From assembly GCA_000181795.3 (NCBI GenBank), contig CM012954.1:3502786-3566785 (forward strand): a DNA stretch of 64,000 nt, written 5' to 3'. Below the pieces are notes generated by a model, which searched no databases, was not told the DNA's origin, and was given only the letters and a program-made list of their open reading frames with translations. Source of the DNA: Trichinella spiralis. Lineage: Eukaryota > Nematoda > Enoplea > Trichinellida > Trichinellidae. This document shows, in pieces, positions 34,362 to 45,800 of the stretch (positions within the stretch are counted from its first letter, which is position 1; every line of letters begins with the position of its first letter). A program made the position numbers and the translations under genes.

Positions 34362-34755
34362 AACTGCACCGCAGAACTAAACGAATATATTATGCAAATA
34401 AAATAAAAAAGATACACAAAACAAAAAAAATAAATAATTACTGAGAAATTTTAGAACAGCATTAACAAATAACTTTGTCATACTATCAGCATTACAGTCA
34501 TACACCGTTAAAAATCATACTTGATTGTTAATGTAATACAGTATGAATTAAGATAGAAAAACCTTAAATCTTAATAAATATTAACAAGTTATAAACATGC
34601 GATTCCAGCACTTAACTATTTGAGTCTGATTGATAGACAAATAAGCTGAAAATGAATAAAATTTTATCAAATATCAATCGAATAAAAGTTAACATAAAAG
34701 TTGGCAAAAGCAACCAAGTACAACATTAACTGGGATAAATAGTCACTCTTCTAAT
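34362..34755. other. Intergenic, AT-rich
   Basis: About 0.4 kb between the SRR1-like stop and the MRPL2 start. Nothing recognised. Confidence 0.5.
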
Positions 34756-35526
34756 TTAATGAAAATCGCTGTAATGGGGTGGGAAATCATTCTCTCCTTG
34801 GCAGCAAAAATTTTCACCGCTAACAAAGTATTGAATACATGTTGCATAAAACGCTTCACCAAAAGACGAAGTATTTGATAATGGTAACTCTTTGGCTAAC
34901 TGACTTGCGTTCAAAAGATATCTGAAAGTGGTTAAATTTTCATTTTCTTCAACAATAGAGTCACTCATAACTTTAAAGCTATTGCCGAAAAAAACCAAAT
35001 TCAAAAATGTACTGTGTCGATTTGCATACAACACATTGTTGTAAAGCTCTCTTTCACAGTGAGGCATGTAAAAAAGAGTCGGAACCGATGCAAGGCGCAG
35101 GCCACGTTCATTTTCTGCTATTAACGTCCACCCTTTCGAAACCAAAATATTCTTTTCCACGTCACTGAAGATCGGATCAAATATCCACTTCTTTCCGCTG
35201 AACATGGCATTCTCGCACAGCAATTCTAAAAGAACCAATTGGCAAAGTGCATCCTTACATTCATAAAAAGCACCAAGACCGTAACAGACAACATCAACGG
35301 AAGAGATAGACAACTGCGGCAGCTTATCATGCATGGCAATAATGAGAGAAGAGAGAACATTTTCGAAAAGACCAGTCTGTAATAATTTATTTTTGTAACG
35401 TTCATATTGAACGCGCCAATAACAATTTTCATCATCTTCTGCGATGGATTTACGTTTCTTTCTTTTCTTCATTCCATTTATACGCCGGTCAATAAAGCCA
35501 TTTTCATCGACTTCCACATTCATCAT
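34756..35526 (-). CDS. SRR1-like domain protein, single exon
   Basis: About 256 residues with a basic N-terminus (MKKRKKRKS) that may act in nuclear entry. The SRR1 domain is clear: VVCYGLGAFYECKDALCQLVLL, WIFDPIFSDVEKNILVSKGW, then ENERG, TLFYMPHCERELYNNVLYAN and FFGNSFKVM. These follow the family pattern YGLG..., DPxFs, NExG, MPHC..LYNN and NS. SRR1 homologues are linked to circadian timing in plants and to haem-related regulation in yeast and animals. The molecular role remains unclear. It is intronless. The start is the first of two tandem ATG codons. Confidence 0.88.
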   Translation of the reverse strand: MMNVEVDENGFIDRRINGMKKRKKRKSIAEDDENCYWRVQYERYKNKLLQTGLFENVLSSLIIAMHDKLPQLSISSVDVVCYGLGAFYECKDALCQLVLLELLCENAMFSGKKWIFDPIFSDVEKNILVSKGWTLIAENERGLRLASVPTLFYMPHCERELYNNVLYANRHSTFLNLVFFGNSFKVMSDSIVEENENLTTFRYLLNASQLAKELPLSNTSSFGEAFYATCIQYFVSGENFCCQGENDFPPHYSDFH

Positions 35527-36379
35527 GTATGCTTTTTCATTATAATTTTAAGCAACCTGAAAATGCAAAATGCCATCAGATGATAAATACTTTAGTAAAG
35601 TCATGAATAAACTTTCACTGATTGTTTTTAGTTTAAATTTATATATCAAATTACTCCGATTTCAGTTAAAATTCATGCGTAAGTTCAAGCTACACTCATA
35701 TATTAAAATACTGTAGCTTTCAAACTGAAAATATTTATTGAAAGCTCACATTTTCAATGAAATAAAAGTATTCATATTTCATAATCGACTAATGCTAAGT
35801 TCTAAATAACCGTAGACTGCGCAGAATATATAATCTTTTCTAATAAACTACAGTATACTCTGCCCATTCGTGTACGTTACTACCGTTTCACCATTTTTTG
35901 ATTAGCAAACAATTAGGAAAAACAAATTTTGTTTTGCAAATTTTATTAAATTTTTTATTTATTTACGTATTTAATTTAGTAATATTAACAAGCTATTAAA
36001 TTAACAGTTGAGTTGATTAGCAGTTAATAGTCAGCGTTTAGTATGTCGAACATTTTATACTGTGAATGTGTACAGTGAACTGAAAAAGTTTCCTTTGAAT
36101 TACGGTAAACGATTAGGTTCAAACGTTTTCGACATTAAATTTAATATTGAAATGAAAATACTTCAGTTTCATTAATTACAATTCTTCTGATCAAAATTCA
36201 AATTAGCGTTTTTAATATCAGCGTAATAACCTTTTTTTGTGTAACCCCAGAGATGGCAGTGACTCAGTAATCAAAAAAGAACTATATATACTTGTTTAAA
36301 TTTTTAGTCACTGATTGTTAATTTTTATTTCTCAAAATAAAATACATCAAATGCAAACCCCGGTTGAAGCGCTGAAAAC
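35527..36379. other. Intergenic, AT-rich
   Basis: About 0.85 kb between the TIMM21 stop and the SRR1-like start, both minus strand. No exon or RNA gene recognised. Confidence 0.5.
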
Positions 36380-37360
36380 TTAATCGGTTGATCTGTTGTC
36401 TATTAAAATGACAGTTTTTGATGGAGTTCCATCGCTAGTAAACAACATATATCTGTAATTATATTTTCCATTTTCATCCTATCAAAAATGAAAAGAATTA
36501 CAGTGTCATCTATTTGGAGAATGATGTAAAAAAAATTTACCTGCTGCATCTCAAGGAGAACAGTGCCTTTAGCGATGCTACCTTCGACGTAAAATTTCAT
36601 CCTCAAGTAATTTTTGCCATCTTTTTCATATTCAAGATGACTAAAAATCAAATCAATTTAATAGGACAAGTATATTAAACATTTCTTTTCAAATATACTC
36701 CACATGTCGGCGTCGTCCTCTTCTTGTTATGGGTCCGCCATATGCTTTGATCGGATTGCCAAGTATAAGTTCAACCTCAACAAAAATGAAGAAAAGGATA
36801 AGCAAAATGTTAGCATAAAATAAACTTTCTCAAACTTCTGGATGAGCTTTGACCAATTTAAAAGCGTTCGAATAAATTTTACTTGGCCTTTGATTTGAAA
36901 AAAGTTCCGAAACTATACAATAAACAATCACACCAGTGACAGCCACACAAGCAACAACGATGCTGAAATAACCAAAATCTTTGCTCGCTTGAGTAACTAA
37001 AATTAAAAACATAAAATAATTGTTAAAAATCAATTTATTTACTTCGACAATAATTCTACTTTTCTGTACTGTAGTAGCAGGAGCTTTTGCATCATCGGTC
37101 AGCAAACGATTGATAACAGTGGAATCAGGGCTTTGAGTTTCGTTGCATTTGTCCAATGATTTGTCTTTCGAATTTGTACTGGAATTTCTCCCTGACAAAC
37201 ACATCCCAACTCTAACATTGCCAATGACGTATGGACGATGATGACGTAAAATTAAAATTGAATTTGGAGAACTACAGACTTGTCTGAAAAGTACAGCAGC
37301 ATGACGATAGCATATCGCCGATCGAGAGCATCTTTTGAAAAACTCCATTCCAACAAGCAT
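36380..37360 (-). CDS. timm-21: Mitochondrial import inner membrane translocase subunit Tim21
   Basis: Tim21 binds the TIM23 translocase and links it to TOM and the respiratory chain. Five exons on the minus strand: a 5' exon (about 37070-37360) with a basic presequence (FFKRCSRSAICYRHAAVLFR), an exon with one transmembrane helix (SIVVACVAVTGVIVYCIVSE), then GNPIKAYGGPITRRGRRRHV, HLEYEKDGKNYLRMKFYVEG and SIAKGTVLLEM, and a last exon (36380 to about 36480) with YNYRYMLF and VILIDNRSTD before the stop. These fit Tim21 in order (GxPxKxYG, TRRGRRxHV, FYxEG, I.DNRS). The start may be the first ATG (37360) or one four codons on. Donor sites for exons 1 and 2 were placed by the phase of homology. 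Confidence 0.9.
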
Positions 37361-37670
37361 CTGCTGTGAATGAGATGGAAGAATTTTGTAAAATAAATAA
37401 TATGCTTTAATTAATCAAACAAACATATCAACTACATACAAAAAGCACACGCGACAACCTTCGCCCTGGCAAAAGTAACAAGGAATTAAAATATAAGTTT
37501 AATAAGATATGAAGTAATTTAAGTATAATACGAATGATAAAAATAAAATCAACAATAATTGATAGCAATCAGCAAAGATATCACATAAATGGTATAGCTT
37601 CAAATTTTCATTTAGCTACAGAATCATAAGGTGATGGTGCAGATGGAAGGTCAAGTTAATCACCAAGAAC
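37361..37670. other. Intergenic, AT-rich
   Basis: Short spacer between TIMM21 and the unrecognised gene ending at 37671. Nothing seen. Confidence 0.4.
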
Positions 37671-38688
37671 CTAACTGCCAGTCAGAGAACAGGTTTTCAC
37701 ATCTTTCGCCTCGAAAGCATACTTTTGCAAATGCAGATAATCTGCTTTGCTAAGACAAAACTAAAATAAAAACAAACAAGCAAACAGCATTTCAATTCTG
37801 GTCGAAAACCAAATGCAGAAACGCATACTTCACAACGTGATTGACCACTGGGGCGAAATTACTTAATAATCGCAAAATATTTTACAATTTCAAAGATACT
37901 AACTACATAATTATATACTGCATTAGAATACTGACGTTCATGTTCTAAACATATAGAATTTTGAAAAAAAGTGAAATTTTCATAACTTTACTAACTGAAA
38001 ATAATTCATGCGAAGGATGTGTATTTGAAGGAATTTTAACTTCAGCAATTGTCATTATCACAATGTTGAATACCTGACCATCAGGTTGAATTGATCGTTG
38101 GCATGAATTTAAAAGAGCAGTAGTGAAAATAAATCTAGAACTGTCACATCATTTAAAAAATAAAATTATTACATTTTAAAAAGTTTTTGAAAATGTTAAC
38201 CCTTTACTAACAACGCAAAAACAAGCCTACTAAAAAAATAAATGATATTTTTCACGAAAGGATGGCTGTAGTTTGAAACGAGCAAAGTACATGTTTAAAT
38301 AAAAATTTAAATATTTATCGAACTTGAATGGACAACAATTATTCAAGAACACTATATACTATTACAGTAAGTTATGATTCAAGTTCAACTGGAAATACAA
38401 AAAGTGAATAAAGTTTGCTTGAAATACCAAAAAACTTTTCTTAAATCAGATCAGAAGTTATTGAATTATGAAAAAAATATTTAGGACAAACTTTCAGTTC
38501 TTTTATCTTTATAGATTCATGATAAATCTTTATACTTCATATGCACAATATGCAGCAATTATTGACTTAAACACTTGACAATCAATAGGTATATACCGTA
38601 AAATAGGTGTGAAATTGATTGTGATGGGCGTGGCATTTTTAGGTGATACGGCCTGTACGTCCAATAGTGAATGACCAATAAGAAGATG
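37671..38688 (-). CDS. Unrecognised protein, C-terminal three exons of a minus-strand gene
   Basis: Three short exons join perfectly in phase: 38597-38688 (acceptor TTTTTACAG; reads HLLIGHSLLDVQAVSPKNAT...), 37996-38140 (acceptor GATGTGACAG; reads SRFIFTTALLNSCQRSIQP..., EVKIPSNTHPSHELFS) and 37671-37760 (acceptor ATTTTAG; reads FCLSKADYLHLQKYAFEAKD, ending TCSLTGS and a stop). Phases are 0 to 2, 2 to 0 and 0. Codon content and the clean splice signals argue for a real gene. The first exon here may extend upstream without a splice for about 11 more codons (WVVQLREQFLQ), so the true 5' end and start are unknown. I do not recognise the family. There is no signal peptide or membrane segment in the visible part. 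Confidence 0.6.
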
Positions 38689-39210
38689 CTGTAAAAATTG
38701 TTCCCGTAATTGAACAACCCATATTGATTAAAAAAAATAACATTTTATAATAAACTGAGAAAACAATATATAATTTTCAACCATTTCATAATTTAAATTA
38801 TTGTGACGATTTTAAATAACAACTTAAACTCTTTTGTCATTTGTTTTTTTGTCACACAACTTGAGTTTTTAATATTCTTCATTAAATATTTTATTTTTTT
38901 GCTAACCTATAAAATAAGTTTCAGATTATCAGTTGAAAAGTTGTTATTTTATTTCATTTATAGATATGATCTGACTTGTTTGTTCTCGATTCACATATAC
39001 AAGAACAAACTGTGTGACAGGGGAAATGAAGAAACAGAATGACAATTAACTTTGTGTGCAGGTCAGCTTATAGTATAAATTCTTGATAACTTTGGAAATC
39101 AGTGCTATTATCTGTTAGCCTTATCACTTATGAGTATATTTGTTCAGTGGAAGAAAGGTAAAATAAGAAGAATTTTCTAGTACGTCACAGTTTTCAAATG
39201 CCGTTCTAAA
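38689..39210. other. Region between two divergent genes; 5' part of the unknown gene not found
   Basis: Must contain the start of the unrecognised minus-strand gene, but no convincing first exon was seen. One weak candidate is an open stretch near 38780-38900 with acceptor TTTTATAG. The right side is the EndoU 5' flank. Confidence 0.35.
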
Positions 39211-40501
39211 ATGTTAATTAAAAAATCTTTCTGGTTTTTTGTGTTTACATCCATCATAGTATTATCCACATTTGCTTTGACTTTACGTCCATCTGAAAGG
39301 AAAGAAGAACCGGAAGACGATGGTTATGATAAGCAAGACACAGGCAAACTGTTTTTGCAAGAAGAAAAAGCGAACAATTGATGAATTAATTGTAAATTAT
39401 TTTTTTGCAGCAATTTTGAAATTTCAAAAGACTATTAATGATGAAGAAATTAAAATTTTGGTCAATCGAATGAGAGAAGCGGATGAAAATCGTGCCAAAG
39501 ATGACGATTACAAATTAAATTATCAGCAAAGAACAACACCACACGAAGAAGAAGATCTTGCACCATTGCCGTAATGCTAATTTTTCTAAACATACACTAT
39601 CATAATGTTCAAACTGTGTGTGGGAATGAAAACTTTTAGATTATTTACTTGGGTGAATGAACAGTTATTAAATAGATCTACATATCGGGCGTATTTGGAT
39701 TTAGTTCCTTTATTTCATCCGGAAGTATCGATTGATGAAGACTGGAATGCGGAAGAAAAGAAAAAAATATATGCTTTTCTCGATGAAATTATGCATACAA
39801 AAGTGTTCAATTTGATGTGGGAATTTTTATTGGAGAAAAGTATTCTGCATAAAAGAGAAATTTTATTTATAAAATCAAACCGATTTATTGCAGAATTGGT
39901 ACCGGAAGATAAGTTCCAATTTAAAAATTTGCTTTTTACACAATGGTTTGGATTGTACACGCGAAGCCATGGTCATTTGGGCAGCAGTGGATTTGAGCAT
40001 GTGTTCATCGGAGAATGGAGAAAGCACGTCGTCGAAGGCCAGCATTATTGGTTACGATTCTATTCTTTAGAAAAGCAAGGACATATCAACTACAAAGGAT
40101 GGCTGTTGCATGACAAAGTAAGAAAATATCTTCTCATGTGCACTTGATTATTTGTAAATACAGTAATACTTTAAGTAAAATTCTAATGAAAGTTAAAGAG
40201 GTACTTAAAAAGTGTTGTAAGAAAATATTGTTCACGTGTTCATTTAAAAGTCTTACGCTTTTACGTTTAGAACGTAGCTGCGACCATTCATTATGACTGG
40301 CGTTCTCATCATAAAGAAATTGGTGGCTTTTTGATCGGCTCAAGCCCTGAATTTGACTTTTCCCTTTTCACGCTGTGCTTTAACGCAAAGCGCGGTCAAA
40401 ATGCTTGCAAAGTGCTCATTGACGAATTTCCAATACATGTAACTTCATTCAGAGTTGAACATAAACCATTTATAGGTACGTCATATCCAGTTTTAATTTA
40501 A
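39211..40501 (+). CDS. Secreted EndoU-family (XendoU) endoribonuclease
   Basis: Cleaves RNA at uridines with Mn2+ in the XendoU family. Four exons: about 39211-39320 (signal peptide MLIKKSFWFFVFTSIIVLST), about 39411-39571, 39651-40117 and 40274-40501. The EndoU pattern is clear: LNRSTYRAYLDLVPLFHPEV, the first catalytic histidine in GSSGFEHVFIGEW, the second in EGQHYWLRFYSLEKQG, then INYKGW, IGGFLIGSSPEFDFSLFTLC and CKVLIDEF with the late lysine. The C-terminus FIGTSYP just before the stop matches the typical GTAYP end of the family, so the protein is complete. The donor of exon 1 is the least certain, with GTTATG after GACGATG preferred because it keeps phase. The gene is divergent from the unknown gene at 38 kb. 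Confidence 0.9.
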
Positions 40502-40737
40502 ATTATTCAAACTTTCAAAACGACTCGAAAATGTCATAAGTAAAAATTTCATAAGATGCTTTATTATCTTTATTATTCCTCAACTCTAACTTGATATAAC
40601 TCTTCTCAGCTTTTCTGCTATATGGCAAGTAATCATTTTTGAATAACGAAGTAAAATTTACGTGGAATATGAAATGTGATAAAATAAGACAACTTGAAAA
40701 ACAATAATATCAACAACATGTCTACATATGTTGTACA

Positions 40738-41709
40738 TTACATTCCAATAGTAGTAGTTTGCATTGATTGTTGACGCTGTAAATAACCAATCCACATTTC
40801 TCGTATGCCAACCATGATCATGATAACATTTTTCACAATAAATATCGTACCATCACTCATGCTATTCGTATTCGATGCCCATAGATGCGCTCGAATTACC
40901 AAATATGGCAAATTGACAGTTAGAAAATACAATAAAGAATACAACTGTTCATAAGGCAGTGGCAACCAACGTGGCAATTCAATGTTGAAACGCAGCTTAG
41001 ATAACGCAAATGTTGGTAAAATGAAATTGAAACAAGCCAAAACTAAAATCACAACTTGCAACGTGAGACTATTGTAGACGTCTTCATGAATTCGAGGGTC
41101 AAGGAGAAATTTCAAGAAAACAACGCTGTCAATGATATCCAAAGTAACACTACTGGCCAAATAACTTATATATGCCTGTCGACGACTCCTTGGATCATTG
41201 AAGTGATGACTGAATACGAGAAGCAGGAATACCAAAGCAGAAAATGTTAGCGTCAATTCGAGGACCGAAGGGCCGAAAACTTCTGCCTTCGACAAATGAG
41301 AAACAACAAGACGAAATATAATGCAGATCTTTATAATGAGAGCGAGCGAATAGCTTATCCAACAAATGAAAGCATATCTACAATGAAAACACATCATTAA
41401 AGTTCAACTAATTAATATAAACTGAGCTCGATTCTGTTACTTTATATTTGAATCAGTTGCACAGAATTTCTTGCTGCATTCTGTTCGAAACTGTACAGCA
41501 ATTCTTAGAATCCAAGCAAAAACTACGCATACTGCAAAGTCGACAATGCTCAACAATATCCATAAATTATTGTTTAAGTAATGGACGATATAGTAATTCA
41601 AAACAGAAAACTGCAAAACTACAGTTAATAAACATAAGCAAAAGGACAATACTTCCAATTGCAACTGAACTTTCGTACGAGAAGACACTACGTGAACTTC
41701 AGCTTCCAT
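40738..41709 (-). CDS. TMEM121-family multi-pass membrane protein
   Basis: Two exons on the minus strand: about 41445-41709 and 40738 to about 41382. There are about seven hydrophobic segments. Family features seen: SVTLDIIDSVVFLKFLLDP (matching the LDLLD-x-W segment of TMEM121), LPTFALSKLRF, LPYEQLYSLLYFLTVNLPYL and the segment IFIVKNVIMIMVGIREMW, close to the FVGKN block of vertebrate TMEM121. A short basic tail with YLQRQQS follows. The role of the family is little known. Convergence with EndoU leaves only 236 nt between the two stops. Confidence 0.8.
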
Positions 41710-42850
41710 ATTTTGTATACATATATTTCGCCTTTTTTAATTAAACAGTAAAAAAGGAGAATGGTGCTTTACAAGCAGGGCGGAAGATCTTGATTATTCA
41801 TACGGTAGTTTGACATTTGTTATGATAATATTTTTTACAAACACACCAAAATAATTTATTTTAAAATAATCTTGAAAAAATTATGAAAATATAAAAATGA
41901 TAACATATGAATTTAATAACAAGTAATTCTTTGGTTTGAAAGTTCAAACTAATTTTACAGTAAGCAGTCAATGTTAATCATTCAAAACGTAGAAATGCAC
42001 TATGCCAAATAATCTCGTCATTTTAAGAAAGTACGTTTTTTTTGTAATTAAAAATTTTAAATTTTACGCTTATTATTTTTATAATATACATATGCATATA
42101 ACTTAATACGATCTGTTGTATATTTTTTTAATTAGTAAAAATTTGCAAATATAAAGCGCTTTAGTTATAAAATTTAAAGTTATACAGCAAACATGTCCTA
42201 CATTTCATACAGATTACGCTTCCGATTTTCAGAGTGTTCCCGCCAAAATTAACTTTACAGTAATTAGTTATTTGAAATTATTGCATTAGAATTACTTCTA
42301 TAGTAGCAGTATGAATTTATTGTATGTATTTACTGAAACTTCTCAATCAGCTGAAAGTTGTCTTATGCAATAATTTATATTTAAATGAAAAAGTGCTTTC
42401 GGAAACTTGTTAAATAAAAGTAATATCGTGCATTTCCTTTATACTGTAAGTATTGTGACATTTGTTGTCTAATTTATTAGTAATATAGCAGTAAATTAAC
42501 GTAGGCATTTTGAAAGCACTGCGGGAATTGTAAATTCTCAACAGATAATTGCCGTAACGTTTACTTAAAACGAACAGAAGCTTATTGTTAAAGCATTTGG
42601 TAAGTGTTGACCAAAATTTATGATTATTGTTTCATTTTGACTTGAAATTGTTTTTCCAACTCTAAAAGTTGAAACTGAGAAAAACTTATTTTCAAACTGA
42701 ATAGATTATTTGAATTCAACTGTTCAGTGATCGAATGCTTTTCTTTGTCATTTAAATAAGGCGTATTTGATAATTTCTTGGTACTGAATGTTAAAGTGAT
42801 CGCAGTGAGGTTTATTAGTTTTCATTAAAAATGTCCTTTTTCTCGTTCGC
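41710..42850. other. Intergenic, AT-rich
   Basis: About 1.1 kb between the TMEM121-like start and the stop of the NACHT/WD40 gene. No exon, RNA or repeat recognised. Confidence 0.55.
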
Positions 42851-45800
42851 TCACAGCAGCACGCAAACTCTGGTACGTGTTTGTTGTTTTAAAGAACCGC
42901 GCTCGCATGCGTTGGAACCATGCGGCGTTTGGTTGGAATTGGCTATGTGTAGAACGGACGATTCTGCTCTTGTGATGCATTTTGCTGGTGTTGAGTTGAG
43001 TGTCATAAATTGTGTATGGCTGCGATTTAAGCGGTCGAAAAGGCGCAAAGAGCTTCTTGATCGTTGAAATTGATTAGTACCGGTGGACGATCTTGCCGTT
43101 CGCAGTGTATTGTCTTTTGTGTTGTAAAAATCAGCGGCTGCGTTAGATTTTGATTCCGATCTGTGGCTCATATTTTCCGCACTAACTGTATTGTCGAGCA
43201 TGTGCCCGGTTGCGCTTCTTTGAGTTAGTGCTTGAAGGGAATGCAGAAGTGAAACGGTGTTATATTTTGAAGAAAAAAAACTATTACTTGTTGGCAACAG
43301 GTTGAACGGTTCTCTTGAAGTGGCGTCTTGTATGTAATCCTCAAGCGGTGGCACATTGTGCAAGCACAGACAAGCCACATGTGGGCAGTTTTGAAGTTTT
43401 AACAGTATTCGCCGACAGTCTGGCGTCAAGAGTAATTTCAATATTGGCATGTGCGTATTGAATGCGGCTATGTTGGCACCTGTCACTGTATGCCAAGCGT
43501 ACAACCAACCGTCTTGGTCGCCTAAAATGAAGCGATTAATTTGTATTTTTGCAACAAGAAAAATGTCTCATCACTAGATAGGCATATTTTCCCATCATAT
43601 GTTATTGCCAATGAAGTGATTGGATGTTGGTGTTGAGTGAACTTGCTTATACTTTGACCACTATAAGTATCCCAAGCGAATATTTCATTTTCTGATCCAG
43701 ATACAACAATTGCGCCGTCGTAACTGACGTCACAATACAATACTGGTTGTTGATGTTCGGCCAAGACCTGCGTTAACAGTTTTTGGTGAGCTTTTGTAAT
43801 GAAAGACAATTTATACCTGAGTTAAACATGCTGGCTTTATTGCCCACACTTTTAAAGACTGGTCTTTGGAACCGGTGACCATTAGCTGTTTATCGCCGGA
43901 AATACTGATGCAAGTGATGATGTCATTATGTTGTATTCGGCCTCGGGTAGTCCATGCCTCTTCCCTTCCAACCATATTTAATATTTTAAGCCTAAATAGT
44001 GACAACATTGAAAAACATTTTTATTATGATAGCAAATCATTAATGATTAATTTACTCTTTTTCATTGTCTCGCACACTGACTAGCACATCTCTGTCTTCG
44101 ATAAATTCTAAAATGGAGCCCACATCGCTCAGGCAGAACGCTTCATAGCTGTAATCTTCGGTATCTTCAGTGCTCCAAAGAATCACATGACCGTATGCAT
44201 CCAAGGAAAGTACAACCGAACGATCAGAAAAAATGCGCAAAGCGACTACAGGACTGGCGTGACCCTGAAATATGTGACGTTGAGTTTTACTATTTTATAA
44301 CCTCTTTTTGTGAGGTGCAAATTGGGTAACATGCCTCGAAAGTTTTCAGCGTCATTCCATTAGCCATGGATAAAATGCGAATCAGACCATCGGCGGTTCC
44401 ACTGAGCAGAATGACGCTGTCGTTATCGAACTGCAAAGATGTGACTTTGGAATAATTTTTACAATTCGTTGCCCAGATTCCGTTGCACATTTCCAAATCC
44501 CAGAGGATAATTTTTCCCGAATTGTTTCCTTTAAATTCAAAATGTGCAAATGCAAGTGAAATGAAATTAATGAACAGTGAAAAGGAAACGTCGTACCATA
44601 TGCGCCGTATTTGAAATCACAGGACATGGCCATGACAGAGATGTAATTCGGTTCTTGGAAGAGATCTACACCATCTGTGTATATGCTCCAAACGTTGAAT
44701 GCATCCGTTGAACCAGAAAACAAAAAATGACCATCTATTGATGTCTGAAAATATATTTTACAATTATTTTATTTCATGTTAATTTGTCAAAGAATAACCT
44801 TCAAGCAGGTGACGGCTGAGTTGTGGCAAGTTTGTGTGGTCATTAGCTGGCCAGTGTGCAAATCGAAACAGTAGATTTTACCATCACTGCTTCCGGCAAA
44901 TGCACGGCAATCATCTTTGGCTATTTCCAGACTGCATATCTTTAATGTTGCGATATTTTTCATGAATAGATGTTTCAATAATGTTGTTGAAAGTTTGGAA
45001 AAATTTCGACTCACTTTGCCTTCGTGGCCTTGCAATTCAAGTAGATGCGTATTCATGCATATTGAAAATACTTTCAAGCTTTCATCTTCGCATGAAACCA
45101 GCGCAAAAGTGTCGTTGCTCGTCACCGCTATTGTACGCACTGGTGCCATTAGACCACTGAGTTGTGATATAGGATTTCCGGATAACATGCAGCAAATGGT
45201 CACAGTGAAATCTGCTGAGCCTGTAATATAGTACAATCTATATGAAGCTGTGGAAATATTAGGTTAAGTAATTTTTTTCTCTGTACCGGAAAGCATGTAT
45301 AGATCGTTAGAAGTTAAAGCGATCGCTGTTACTGGCGCAGTGTGATGATTGAATGTGCGTAATTTTTCTGTTGTTTCGCCAATTGAGTGCTGGCATATAC
45401 GACCGTCGCTGAAGCCAGTCAGTAAATAACATCTAGTCCTTGCTGCACAGGCACTGGTCAGTTTTCCTTTGCCCGCTTTAAACGCCTTTTGACAACTAAC
45501 TTGTGTCCAATTCCAAAGCATTACTGTAGCATCTACTGAGCAGCTCAGAAAGAACTGTCCATCGGTAATGGTTTTCAAGTAGATCACGTTGCTAACATGA
45601 CCTTCGAACGAGCGGACCAACTTTCGGGATGACGTATGGTACATCCAGATTGAATTTTGGAAGCGACCTCCAGTGACCAGCAGGTGTTGATGATTTAACG
45701 TTGGCTCTAATACCAGATTATTTCCTATGGGTGTAGTTGATTCTTGAAATCGACAGCTGACCACAAGTGGGCATATTTTCGGTTTTACCCAAGGTGATAA

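Noticed and set aside
32205-37360. Operon of TIMM21, SRR1-like, MRPL2 and MSP-domain genes
   Set aside because: Same strand, but spacers of 0.4-0.85 kb are too long for a typical nematode operon and no SL2-type signal is visible.
37830-37862. Extra exon SGQSRCE in the unknown gene
   Set aside because: It has a donor but no good acceptor, and the neighbouring exons join in phase without it.
42831-43067. Plus-strand 78-codon frame
   Set aside because: Antisense to the last coding exon of the NWD gene, with no support of its own.
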